Both the position numbers and the translations under genes were made by a program. From Collinsella sp. BG-O-102 (GTDB taxonomy: Bacteria > Actinomycetota > Coriobacteriia > Coriobacteriales > Coriobacteriaceae): a DNA stretch of 64,000 nt. Under the pieces are notes generated by a model. It was given only the letters and a program-made list of their open reading frames with translations. It ran no database searches and was not told the DNA's origin. Positions 1 through 7,973 of this stretch are shown here, in pieces. The stretch spans positions 1-64,000 of the forward strand of contig NZ_JAMOKO010000004.1 in the NCBI RefSeq assembly GCF_023656745.1, given 5' to 3'. How positions within the stretch are numbered: position 1 is the first letter of the stretch; every line of letters begins with the position of its first letter.

Positions 1-120
1 CCTCTACGGGGCAGGGGCTGACGGCCGTCCGGGGCGGTCGGCCAGCGACCACCGGTACGGCTCAATCGTATAGCCGTGCAACGGAAAAGAGCCGCCCTTT
101 CGGACGACTCAAACTGTAAT

Positions 121-175
121 GGGCTTTTTTGACTGGTATGATTGGTACGACCATTCGAACCAGCTAAAAGAGCCC
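121..175. promoter_or_regulatory. luxS upstream region with long imperfect stem-loop
   Basis: The first 206 bases hold no gene. Arms GGGCT..GACTGGT (121-137) and ACCAG..AGCCC (159-175) can pair, and a TATGAT box lies inside the loop, so this may be a leader hairpin or promoter for luxS. I could not match it to the SAM or SAH riboswitch consensus that I remember. Confidence 0.3.
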
Positions 176-206
176 CGTCCCAATTTGACTATCGAGAGGA
201 TCTGCC

Positions 207-695
207 ATGGAGCGCATCGCCAGCTTTTCCGTTGATCATCTGCTGCTTGAGCCCGGCGTGTATGTGAGCCGCATCGACCGCGATCCGGCGACCGGTGCTG
301 CCGTCACCACGTTTGACTTGCGCCTGACCACGCCCAACAAGGAGCCGGTCATGAACACCGCCGAGTGCCACACCATCGAGCACCTGGGTGCAACGTTCTT
401 GCGCAATCATGCCGAGTGGTCGGGCCGCATTGTCTACTTTGGCCCCATGGGCTGCCGCACGGGCTTTTACCTCGTTGTGTTTGGCGAGGTGACGAGCGAG
501 GAGATCCTGCCGCTCGTGCGTGAGCTGTTCGAGTTTGTCGCCGACTTTGAGGGCGATGTCCCCGGTGCCGCTCCCGAGGAGTGCGGCAACTACCTGGACC
601 AGAACCTTCCCATGGCTAACTGGCTCGCGCGCCGTTACCTCGACCGCGACCTGGCCGATATCGACGAGAAGCACCTGCACTATCAGCAGGCATAA
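207..695 (+). CDS. luxS: S-ribosylhomocysteine lyase LuxS
   Basis: This 162-residue protein is LuxS, which cleaves S-ribosylhomocysteine to homocysteine and the autoinducer-2 precursor DPD, recycling the product of SAM-dependent methylation in the cytoplasm. The metal site is visible as HTIEH (H55, E58, H59) and C126 in ECGNY, and the catalytic cysteine is C83 in MGCRTGFY. Length is normal for the family. The ATG follows AGAGGA with a good spacer. Its usual upstream partner, the Pfs nucleosidase, is not in the window. A hairpin terminator follows at 725-755, so it is probably monocistronic. Confidence 0.97.
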   Translation: MERIASFSVDHLLLEPGVYVSRIDRDPATGAAVTTFDLRLTTPNKEPVMNTAECHTIEHLGATFLRNHAEWSGRIVYFGPMGCRTGFYLVVFGEVTSEEILPLVRELFEFVADFEGDVPGAAPEECGNYLDQNLPMANWLARRYLDRDLADIDEKHLHYQQA

Positions 696-724
696 GGGCT
701 TTATCGCCCAAAACGCGCGCATTG

Positions 725-755
725 GGCGCCTTCGCTTATGCGGGGGCGCCTTTTT
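725..755 (+). terminator. Rho-independent terminator of luxS
   Basis: GGCGCCTTCGC (725-735) and GCGGGGGCGCC (740-750) form an 11-bp stem with two G-U pairs and a four-base loop, followed by five T. Confidence 0.8.
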
Positions 756-804
756 GTTGATTGGTCGGGACGAGCGTTCAAAATCGCTCATGTTTGTTCT
801 AGAA

Positions 805-830
805 TGTTCGTATAGTCACATTTACGAACA
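805..830. promoter_or_regulatory. Inverted repeat over the -10 region of the DUF4867 gene
   Basis: TGTTCGTA (805-812) and TACGAACA (823-830) are perfect inverted 8-mers ten bases apart. A TATAGT hexamer at 811-816 lies within. The right arm runs into the AGGAG ribosome site, so the repeat could be an operator or could sequester the site in a hairpin. Confidence 0.45.
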
Positions 831-839
831 GGAGTGAAC

Positions 840-1484
840 ATGCATATCTACTCTGTCAACGATCCCGAGTTCAAATCCTATGGCAACGTTTGGGATGACG
901 TTCCGTCCGAGCTCACGTCGTCTGTGCTCGAGGCGCTCTCTGCCACGCTCATCCCCGAGGGCAGCAAGTACGTAGCAAGCGCGCCGGAGCTCGAGGACGT
1001 CAAGGATGCCGACAAGCTTGGCTTTCTCATGTTTGGTGGCCGTCCCTTCCAGCTCGGCTGGTGCAACGGCCACAATACACGACTCAACTGCCTGGAGTAT
1101 CACCGCGCGAGCGAATTCAACCTGGGCGCTCGCGACTTTATTCTGCTCGTGGCGCATCGCTGGGAGGTCGAGGACGGCAAGCTCGACACCGCGTGCGTCA
1201 AGGCGTTCCGCGTGCCGGCGGGTACGGTCGTCGAAGTCTTCAACACCACGCTCCACTACACGCCGTGCATGGTCGACGACGGTGGCTTCCAGGTGATGGT
1301 GGCGCTGCCCGCCGGCACCAACGGTCCGCGCCCCGAGGCCGCGGCCGACATGCCTGCGGCCGGCGACAGCTACTGCCACTGGAAGGCCGACAAGTGGGTC
1401 CTCTGCCATGCTGACAGCCCCAAGGCAGCCGAAGGCGGCTACGTAGGCCTCATCGGCAAAAATATCGACATCACCGTGGACTAG
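840..1484 (+). CDS. DUF4867 family protein
   Basis: The product (about 214 residues) resembles the uncharacterised DUF4867 family, cytoplasmic proteins often found near sugar-metabolism genes. Features include HNTRLNCLEYHRASEFN near residue 77 and a cupin-like middle (VPAGTVVEVFNTTLHYTPC). I chose ATG 840 because AGGAG ends five bases before it; the in-frame GTG at 834 would overlap that site. The gene stands alone: terminator behind it, palindrome over its promoter, repeat element after it. No substrate can be assigned from sequence; a small-ligand or isomerase-like role is only a guess from the cupin-like segment. Confidence 0.75.
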   Translation: MHIYSVNDPEFKSYGNVWDDVPSELTSSVLEALSATLIPEGSKYVASAPELEDVKDADKLGFLMFGGRPFQLGWCNGHNTRLNCLEYHRASEFNLGARDFILLVAHRWEVEDGKLDTACVKAFRVPAGTVVEVFNTTLHYTPCMVDDGGFQVMVALPAGTNGPRPEAAADMPAAGDSYCHWKADKWVLCHADSPKAAEGGYVGLIGKNIDITVD

Positions 1485-1489
1485 CGCAT

Positions 1490-1540
1490 CGCCCCAAACC
1501 ACCACAAAGGTGCCTGTCCCCTTTGCGGTGGTTTGGGGCG
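1490..1540. repeat. GGGACAG-core palindromic repeat, copy A
   Basis: CGCCCCAAACCACCACAAAG and its near-complement enclose GTGCCTGTCCC. The same arms and core recur at 39224, 40091 and 40895. It is a dispersed REP-like element between genes and could also act as a hairpin terminator for the DUF4867 gene. Confidence 0.85.
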
Positions 1541-1653
1541 GGCGGATATCGGGAAGTGTCAGACGGGGGAGGCTGCCGGGCGCCTTGCCGTCTGCGGATT
1601 TTGGGACATGCGGCCCGCTTTTTCGACCCATCTGCCGGTACACTAAAAGCACT

Positions 1654-3537
1654 ATGGGTACCCGCGAGCGACATATCGGCCACGCGGCCGCCCGATCCGC
1701 ACCCGTGGCGGATCCCAGGGGCGGCAGGCTCTTCGCCATGCCGCGATTCCTTGTTGGCATAACACATCAGGTGTACCGCCACCGCGTCTTTGCTATCGCC
1801 GGTGTCATCACCGCGATGTTCCTCATGCTTTTGGCAGTCTTGCCGGCGCTGTTCGCCTTCGACCCCAAACTTTCTAACGCCGTGCCCGCCTATAGCGAGG
1901 TGTCCGAAGAGGTCGTGGATGCGCTCGTCCATTCGAGCTCTCTGCCGTTGCTTGTTGCCGCAATTGCATTTTCGATCTGGGGCGTATCGGTCTATCTGCG
2001 CTGTTTGGACTATGTGTTGCGCCGCCGTCTTGTTGCCATCGCCACCATCTGCGCCCTGTGGATGATCGAAGTCATTCTCAAGTACAAGTCGTTCACGCCG
2101 TTCTATGCCACCGTGCTGTGGTACCTGTACTACGTGCCCATGACGCTCATTCCGCTGCTCTACCAGTTGTGTGGTCTGCGCCTTGCGGGCCTGGAGCAAC
2201 ACCGCCTGGGTCGCCGCTACTGCGCTGCGCTGTGGATTATGGCTATCCTGCTTATCGGATTTGTGCTCACCAACGATTTTCACCAGCAGGTCTTCCACTT
2301 TGACCGTACAAGCGACACCTGGAGCAACGATTACACGTACGGCTGGGGTTATTTCGCCGTCCTCGTGTGGACGGCCTTTAACTTTGTGGCCTTTTTTATC
2401 CTGGTGGGCCGGTCCTCGTCCTTTCGCATCCAACGTTTCTCGGGCACGGCGGCGCTCGTGCTGCTGGGCGGCGCGTTCTTTGCCATCTCATATGCGTTGC
2501 GCGTGCCCTGGGCATGGAGGCTCAACTTCTCGCTCGTCTATTGCGTCTTGTGCGTGGTGGCGATGGAAATCTGTCTCGATTGCGGTGTCGTTCCGTCATA
2601 TCACGACATCGCCGGCATTTTCGACACCTTGCCGCTTGACCTCAAAGTTCTAACGCGCGACCTGCAGGAAGTCTATGCCACGCCAGTGTCAAAGCCAATG
2701 CCGGTAGGCGTGCGCGAGGAGTTGCGGACCCAGGCGCACAGCCGCGCCCATGCCTTTGCCGTGGCGTCCGATCCCGATGTGATGTACCGTGCCTTTCCAC
2801 TGCTGGGCGGATCGGCCCTGCTTGCCCAAGACGTGTCGGATCTCAACGAGCTTAACCGTGAACTGGCACATCGTCGTATGGAGCTGCAGCGTCAAAATGA
2901 GCTGCTCGCCGCCGACTACGACCTTAAGACGCACCTGGCAGACCAAGAGGCCGAGACCTTGCTGGTCCAAGACGTGGACCAGGCGCTTGCCCGCGCGCTC
3001 GAAGGGATGTACGACCTGCTGAGCTCGCTGCCGCCGTTGACCGATGAATCGTCTTCGCACGAGCGTTACCGCATGCTGCAGCGCGCCAAGATGCTTGTCG
3101 CCTATTGCAAGCGCAAGGGATCGCTCACGTTGGCGCAGCACGGGGAGAGCGGTTTTGATCGCGACCGCATTCAGCTCATCGCCAACGAGCTCGCAAGCGA
3201 CCTGCGCACCATCGATATCGATTGCGCCTCGATTATCGCCATACGGCGCCCGATGCACGCCAGTACGGTAAGCGCCCTGTACGACTGCGTGTATGACTTT
3301 GCGTTTTTTGCCTACACCACCGACCATCCGGCGCTTATGTATCACTTGGGCGATCATGACCGATGCAGTGTCGAGCTGCGTGCCGCGCTTTTTTCCAACG
3401 ATGATGCAGATCTTTCGCAGACGCCCGCTGCGCAAGAGCTCGAAAGCGCTCTGCAAGGGCGCAACGTGGCATACCGCCTTGAGGGCGAGCCCGGCCAGCT
3501 GCGCATGATCGTCTTGATGCCGAGGGCGGGTGAGTGA
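1654..3537 (+). CDS. Membrane protein with degenerate histidine-kinase-like C-terminus
   Basis: The protein (about 627 residues from ATG 1654) has an N-terminal block of some seven to eight hydrophobic segments, then a coiled coil rich in L, E and Q near residues 405-445, then a region with the layout of a DHp/ATPase module. I see no clear H-box histidine and no N/G boxes, so it probably cannot phosphorylate. It overlaps the next gene, a complete histidine kinase, which is followed by a response regulator; I infer a sensing or modulating partner. A TACACT box lies nine bases upstream of ATG 1654, and ATG 1738 is a plausible later start. An earlier in-frame GTG at 1510 lies inside repeat copy A and is unlikely. 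Confidence 0.7.
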   Translation: MGTRERHIGHAAARSAPVADPRGGRLFAMPRFLVGITHQVYRHRVFAIAGVITAMFLMLLAVLPALFAFDPKLSNAVPAYSEVSEEVVDALVHSSSLPLLVAAIAFSIWGVSVYLRCLDYVLRRRLVAIATICALWMIEVILKYKSFTPFYATVLWYLYYVPMTLIPLLYQLCGLRLAGLEQHRLGRRYCAALWIMAILLIGFVLTNDFHQQVFHFDRTSDTWSNDYTYGWGYFAVLVWTAFNFVAFFILVGRSSSFRIQRFSGTAALVLLGGAFFAISYALRVPWAWRLNFSLVYCVLCVVAMEICLDCGVVPSYHDIAGIFDTLPLDLKVLTRDLQEVYATPVSKPMPVGVREELRTQAHSRAHAFAVASDPDVMYRAFPLLGGSALLAQDVSDLNELNRELAHRRMELQRQNELLAADYDLKTHLADQEAETLLVQDVDQALARALEGMYDLLSSLPPLTDESSSHERYRMLQRAKMLVAYCKRKGSLTLAQHGESGFDRDRIQLIANELASDLRTIDIDCASIIAIRRPMHASTVSALYDCVYDFAFFAYTTDHPALMYHLGDHDRCSVELRAALFSNDDADLSQTPAAQELESALQGRNVAYRLEGEPGQLRMIVLMPRAGE

Positions 3538-5033
3538 CGATGCAGATTTCGCTCATTCTTCCCCAAATCGTTGCGCTCGATGTTGTCTTTGCCCTGGCTG
3601 CGTGTCTGCAGACGATCCACGTCCCGCTCATCGCATCGCGCCGCTCGTCCTATAACCGTAAGGTGATTTGTGCCTACGAGGCGAGCCTTGTGCTTCACCT
3701 AATTATTTCGGCGCTCATCTTGTTCGCGTCGTCTGGCTCATATCTGGTGGCGCCGCTTGACGTTTGCGCCAGGGCAATGGGCGGAGCGTTGTGGCTCAAT
3801 GCCGTGATCTTTGCCTACGGCATGGTGCTTATGGTGCACTATCGTCGCCCCGTCATGCTGGCCGAACTGTTGCTCGTAGTCGCCGTGACACCGCCGGTGG
3901 TGCTTGCCATGGGCTCGGCGTGGACCACGGTCCTTATCGCAGAGGGAGCGTTTTTCCTGTTCCGCTCCATTGCGGCGCTCTTGATGGATGTCCGCAACCG
4001 CCAGGAGGATATCACCGCGTTCTCGACGATCGAAACCATCAACGTGATTCCCGTGGGCATCCTGTATCTGGACCCGAGGGGCCGTCCGCTGCTCATGAAC
4101 CGCTGCATGCGAAAAAACCTGGTGGAGCTTCATATGCCCACCGACCTAGGCGATATGAGCGGTACATGGAACGACCTGCGCAAACTCAGCATGCAAATGC
4201 CCGAAAGCAGCCAGAACCGCGTGCGGATTAATCTGGACCGCTTTGGTGAGGCGCGGGCGGTGGTCGAGGTTTCTCCCGCCGAGATTCGCTTGTTTGTGCA
4301 CGATGACGTTATGGTTTCGGGCCGCCTCTTCGAGCGCATTATCGGCCTGGATGTAACAGAGTATGCGCATGCTCATGATCGCCTGGCGCAAGCCAACCAC
4401 CTGCTTGAGCTTGCGGGCCAAGAGCTCCAAGCCCAGATCGAAGAAGTCAAAAAAGTTGCTGATAATGCGGCCTATCTGCGTATGCGCGCTCGCGTGCACG
4501 ACGTGATCGGGCAGCGCCTGTCCATCCTCCATCGTTATCTGGAGGAGGGGCGCCTGGATGACGAGTCACTCGAGCAGATCGACCCGCTGCTGCGCTCAAT
4601 CGCTGCCGATCTGCGCAGCGGGGGCGACACCGAACCGGCAGAGCAACTGGGAGATATCGTCCATGCCTTTGGCCTGGTGTGTGTGCAGATCGATGTTGAG
4701 GGTGCGCTGCCTGAGGACGCGCGTGTCGCCGCCGCATTTTTGCAGATTATCCGCGAGGCCTCGACCAATGCCACCAAGCATGCACAGGCGCATCGGGTCC
4801 ACGTGCGTCTGTGGCAGGAGACGTCGGAAGACGGTGCTGTTGCGCGGATGACCGTTTCTAACGACGGCGTGCCTGCACCCGTATCGTATCGCGAGGGAAC
4901 GGGTGTCCCAGGTATGAGGCATGTCGCACAGAATCTGGGCGGCAGCCTGGAAGTCCACACCGCCCCGCCCTTCACGCTTACGGTGTCCATCCCGCTCGCC
5001 TCCAACGCCACGGTCCAAAGGAGAAGTTCATGA
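3534..5033 (+). CDS. Membrane sensor histidine kinase (NarL-pair type)
   Basis: This 499-residue kinase has about five hydrophobic segments in residues 1-155, a PAS-like linker (VIPVGILYLDPRGRPLLMN), a coiled coil near 283-310, an H-box around H322 (RARVHDVIGQRLS) and an ATPase domain with N-box REASTNATKHAQ and G-box GTGVPGM. The layout is typical of HPK7/NarX-type kinases that phosphorylate LuxR-family regulators, and one follows directly. Its GTG start shares bases with the stop of the upstream kinase-like gene, and its stop overlaps the regulator start, so the three are translationally coupled. ATG 3540 is an alternative start. The signal is unknown. Confidence 0.88.
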   Translation: MTMQISLILPQIVALDVVFALAACLQTIHVPLIASRRSSYNRKVICAYEASLVLHLIISALILFASSGSYLVAPLDVCARAMGGALWLNAVIFAYGMVLMVHYRRPVMLAELLLVVAVTPPVVLAMGSAWTTVLIAEGAFFLFRSIAALLMDVRNRQEDITAFSTIETINVIPVGILYLDPRGRPLLMNRCMRKNLVELHMPTDLGDMSGTWNDLRKLSMQMPESSQNRVRINLDRFGEARAVVEVSPAEIRLFVHDDVMVSGRLFERIIGLDVTEYAHAHDRLAQANHLLELAGQELQAQIEEVKKVADNAAYLRMRARVHDVIGQRLSILHRYLEEGRLDDESLEQIDPLLRSIAADLRSGGDTEPAEQLGDIVHAFGLVCVQIDVEGALPEDARVAAAFLQIIREASTNATKHAQAHRVHVRLWQETSEDGAVARMTVSNDGVPAPVSYREGTGVPGMRHVAQNLGGSLEVHTAPPFTLTVSIPLASNATVQRRSS

Positions 5034-5650
5034 TCCGCGTCCTTATAGTCGAAGACCAGGCCATCCTGCGCGAGAGCCTGGCGCGCTCCGTTGGCGACCA
5101 GCCCGATATGACCGTTGTTTCCGCCATTGCCGATGCTTCCGAGGCCTTGGGTGTCGCGCTCAAGGAGCGCCCGGACATGATACTGATGGACGTATGTACC
5201 GAGCATGATTCCAACGGCATCGTGGCGGCGGCGCGCATCAAAGAACAACTGCCCGAGTGCCGCGTCATTATCATGACGGGTATGCCCGAAATCACCTTTG
5301 TGGACCAGGCGCGCGAGGCGGGCGTCGACAGCTTTGTGTACAAGAACGTCGGTATCGACGAGCTATTCGCCGTGATGCGCTCCACGCTGGCGGGTTACTG
5401 CACGTTTCCCAAGCCGCCCGAGAGCATCTTCTCGGGCACGGCGGCCCTCGACGATGTCGAGCTGTCGATCTTGCGCCTTGCCTGCGAGGGCAAGAGCCGC
5501 CGCGAGATCGCGGCCGAGCTGTTTATGAGCGAGGGCACCATCAAACGCCGCATCTCGGAGATTCTCAATAAGACCGGCTACGACAACATCATGCGCTTGG
5601 CCGTGCGCGCAGTAACGGAGGGCAGCATCGTTCCCAACATGGAGCGCTAG
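5030..5650 (+). CDS. NarL/FixJ-type response regulator
   Basis: The product (206 residues) has a receiver domain with acidic pocket ED at 8-9, phospho-acceptor D54 and lysine in FVYKN, then a LuxR-type helix-turn-helix (LSILRLACEGKSRREIAAEL, then FMSEGTIKRRISEILNKTG). It is the cognate output of the overlapping kinase at 3534. AAAGGAG precedes the ATG. It probably binds promoters as a dimer after phosphorylation, but its targets cannot be read from the sequence. A strong hairpin follows at 5676-5710. Confidence 0.92.
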   Translation: MIRVLIVEDQAILRESLARSVGDQPDMTVVSAIADASEALGVALKERPDMILMDVCTEHDSNGIVAAARIKEQLPECRVIIMTGMPEITFVDQAREAGVDSFVYKNVGIDELFAVMRSTLAGYCTFPKPPESIFSGTAALDDVELSILRLACEGKSRREIAAELFMSEGTIKRRISEILNKTGYDNIMRLAVRAVTEGSIVPNMER

Positions 5651-5675
5651 CGCTCGTTACGCATCGGCATAAAGC

Positions 5676-5710
5676 GGCGGGGCCGCAGGATCAACTCCTG
5701 CGGCCCCGCC
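5676..5710. terminator. Hairpin between convergent genes
   Basis: GGCGGGGCCGCAGGA (5676-5690) and its exact complement (5696-5710) form a 15-bp stem with a five-base loop. There is no T-run, but it sits between the ends of two convergent genes and probably terminates both. Confidence 0.7.
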
Positions 5711-5760
5711 TGGCAAGTGCGCGGATGTGTCCGCCAATCCGCGGCTGATGTTACGTGCCG

Positions 5761-6603
5761 CTACGCGATGGTCGCGGTGTAGGAGGCGACGTCCTCATAG
5801 GAATCGGTCAGGTAGGCGTCGATGCCGATGGTCGTATTGACGAGGTCGTCAAGGCTGTCAAGCTCGCCGCTCGAGAACGTGAATTCCTCGGTGGCGTTGG
5901 TGCCGGGCATCAGGTGAGCCGAGAACCAGGGTTCCTTCATGGTGCCGTTGACGTTGGTCTTGCCGGAAGGAGCGTAGAAGGTCAGGTCCTTGTCGCTCTT
6001 GTTGGTGATGTTGACGACAAAGCCGATGTCGCCCCAGTCGTCCTTGAACTTCTCGGTGATGGTGATGGTGCACAGGTCGTCATCGGCGACGGTGACGGTG
6101 GGGGAGATTTCGACACTCTGGACATCTTCGTCTTCGACGGCCTCATCGATCTCCTCTTCCTTCTCGGCCGCCTCGCGATCCTTCTTCACCGTACCGGACA
6201 GATCCTTGTCGGACTTCGTAAAGATAAGCTTGTCGCCTTCCACCTCGAGGACGAGCTTGTCGTCCTTGAGCTTCAGGTCGTGCGACTCATCTTCGGCGGT
6301 AATCGTTACGGTGGTGGCGTCCTTGGCCTCCCATTTCAGGTCGGCGACCTCAAGGAACATGTCGAGGACGCCCGTGCCGTCTTCGTCGAGGATCAGGATA
6401 CAGTTGAGGCCCCACTCCTTGAGCATATCCATGTACTCATCGGTGAGCTCTTCGCCGTCCAAGGTTCCACCCGAGAGTTCCCAGCTGCCGACGAAGTTGG
6501 CCTTGGGGTCTTTGCCGCCGCCGCTGCAGCCCGTCAGGGCAAAGGCGAGCGCCAGGACGCATGTCAGAAATGCGAGTACGGACTTTTTGAACGTTGTCTT
6601 CAT
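5761..6603 (-). CDS. Secreted lipoprotein of unknown function
   Basis: A 280-residue lipoprotein: basic start MKTTFKKS, hydrophobic stretch, lipobox LTGC with the acylated cysteine near residue 26. The middle is strongly acidic, including an EKEEEIDEAVEDEDV segment. The C-terminal part (VTVADDDLCTITITEKFK onward, with FVVNITNKSDKDLTF) resembles the immunoglobulin-like DUF4352/DUF5067 fold common in Gram-positive gut lipoproteins. It probably sits on the outer face of the membrane. AGGAGG precedes the ATG. A terminator at 6643-6664 separates it from the SPFH operon upstream, so it has its own transcript. Confidence 0.8.
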   Translation of the reverse strand: MKTTFKKSVLAFLTCVLALAFALTGCSGGGKDPKANFVGSWELSGGTLDGEELTDEYMDMLKEWGLNCILILDEDGTGVLDMFLEVADLKWEAKDATTVTITAEDESHDLKLKDDKLVLEVEGDKLIFTKSDKDLSGTVKKDREAAEKEEEIDEAVEDEDVQSVEISPTVTVADDDLCTITITEKFKDDWGDIGFVVNITNKSDKDLTFYAPSGKTNVNGTMKEPWFSAHLMPGTNATEEFTFSSGELDSLDDLVNTTIGIDAYLTDSYEDVASYTATIA

Positions 6604-6642
6604 GGTGTCCTCCTTCGTGTGTGAAAACCCATAGAAGCAAAT

Positions 6643-6664
6643 GCGGGGGTGGCGGATCCCCCGC
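6643..6664 (-). terminator. Terminator of the SPFH operon
   Basis: On the minus strand GCGGGGG and CCCCCGC (7 bp) close an eight-base loop just after the SPFH stop codon, followed by ATTTG. Confidence 0.6.
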
Positions 6665-6683
6665 CAATTACCAGATGGAGGGG

Positions 6684-7925
6684 CTAGGGCCTGGGCGTTC
6701 CGCAGTTGCTGCAGAACTTGCCGCCGTTTTCGCTACCGCAGTTGGGGCAGAACCACTTGGCCGGTGCCGGGGCGGGCGCGGGGCTGCCGCACTCGGAGCA
6801 GAACTTGCCGGTGTTGGTGGCACCGCAGCTGCAGGTCCACGTGCCGGCCGCGGGTGCGGCGGCGGGGGCCGGTGCGGGGGCGGGCGCCGGAGCCGGCTGC
6901 GGGGCGGCCTGCTGCTGTGCCTGGCCGGCGGCGAACAGCTGGCTGGCGTTCATGCCGCCCATGCCACCTGCCATGCCCATGCCCATAAAGCCTGCCATCG
7001 CGCCGTTGGGGTTGGCGGCCGCCGCGCGCATCGCGTCGCTCTGGGCGCTGGCGATGTTGGCTGCTGCCATGGTGGGATCGCGCATGACCGCGGCCTTCTG
7101 CAGGTCCTTGATCATCTGCTCGTCTTCTTGCGAGGCGGCGATGGAGTTGACGCCAAAGCTCACGATCTCGACGCCGCGCAGGTCACGCCAGTCGGCAGAG
7201 AGGATCTCGTTGAGCGCGCGGGCGAGTTCGGTGGTGTGGCCGGGGATGGCGCTGTAGCGGATGCCCATCTCCGAGATCTTGGCAAAGGCGGGCTGCAGGG
7301 CGGTGAGCAGCTCGGACTTAAGCTGGCTGTCGATCTTGTCGCGCGTGTAGCTATCGGTCACGTTGCCGCATACGTTGGTGTAGAACAGCAGCGGGTTGGT
7401 GATGCGGTACGAATACTCGCCGTTGCAGCGCACGGAGATGTCGACGTCCAGGCCAATGTTGTTATCGACCACGCGGAAGGGCACGGGCGAGGCGGTGCCG
7501 TACTTGTTGCCGATGATCTCCTTGGTGTTGATGAAGTAGACGCGCTGGTCCTTGCCCGCGTCGCCGCCAAAGGTAAAGCGGCTGCCGATATTGGCGAAGG
7601 TCTCCTTGATGGAATCGCCCAGGTTGCCGCTAAAGACGCTCGGCTCGCTGCCGGTATCGAAGACGAACTCACCGGGCTCCAGCGCGACTTCGATGATCTT
7701 GCCGTTTTGCACCACGAGCATGCCCTGGCCGTCGTTGACGGCGATGACGGAGCCGTTGGAGATGACGTTATCCTCGCCGCGCGTGTTGGAGCTGCGGCCG
7801 CCGGTGCGCTTGCTGCCCTTGCAGGCCAAGACATCAGCGGGCATCGATTCGCAATAGATAAATTCCTTCCACTGGTCGGCCATGACGCCGCCGGCAGCAC
7901 CCAATCCAGCTTTCAAGAGTCCCAT
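6684..7925 (-). CDS. SPFH-domain protein with two C-terminal zinc ribbons
   Basis: This 413-residue protein has an SPFH/band-7-like domain over roughly residues 20-270 (starting DQWKEFIYCESMPADVLACKG), a glycine-methionine-rich then alanine-proline-rich linker, and two zinc ribbons (CSCGATNTGKFCSECG and CPNCGSENGGKFCSNCG). It resembles B. subtilis YdjI, encoded beside the PspA-like ydjF and the zinc-ribbon ydjG and linked to membrane stress. It is the last gene of a three-gene minus-strand operon whose other members also carry zinc ribbons. No signal peptide is seen, so peripheral membrane association is likely. AAAGGA precedes the ATG. Confidence 0.85.
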   Translation of the reverse strand: MGLLKAGLGAAGGVMADQWKEFIYCESMPADVLACKGSKRTGGRSSNTRGEDNVISNGSVIAVNDGQGMLVVQNGKIIEVALEPGEFVFDTGSEPSVFSGNLGDSIKETFANIGSRFTFGGDAGKDQRVYFINTKEIIGNKYGTASPVPFRVVDNNIGLDVDISVRCNGEYSYRITNPLLFYTNVCGNVTDSYTRDKIDSQLKSELLTALQPAFAKISEMGIRYSAIPGHTTELARALNEILSADWRDLRGVEIVSFGVNSIAASQEDEQMIKDLQKAAVMRDPTMAAANIASAQSDAMRAAAANPNGAMAGFMGMGMAGGMGGMNASQLFAAGQAQQQAAPQPAPAPAPAPAPAAAPAAGTWTCSCGATNTGKFCSECGSPAPAPAPAKWFCPNCGSENGGKFCSNCGTPRP

Positions 7926-7973
7926 GGTGATCTTCCTTTCTCGTCAAAGGCCGGGTGGTATTGGTCAGGATGG

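Noticed and set aside
1-206. SAM or SAH riboswitch upstream of luxS
   Set aside because: The visible hairpin does not match the remembered consensus of either class.
1510-1653. Longer N-terminus for the kinase-like gene from GTG 1510
   Set aside because: It starts inside a dispersed repeat and has no ribosome site.
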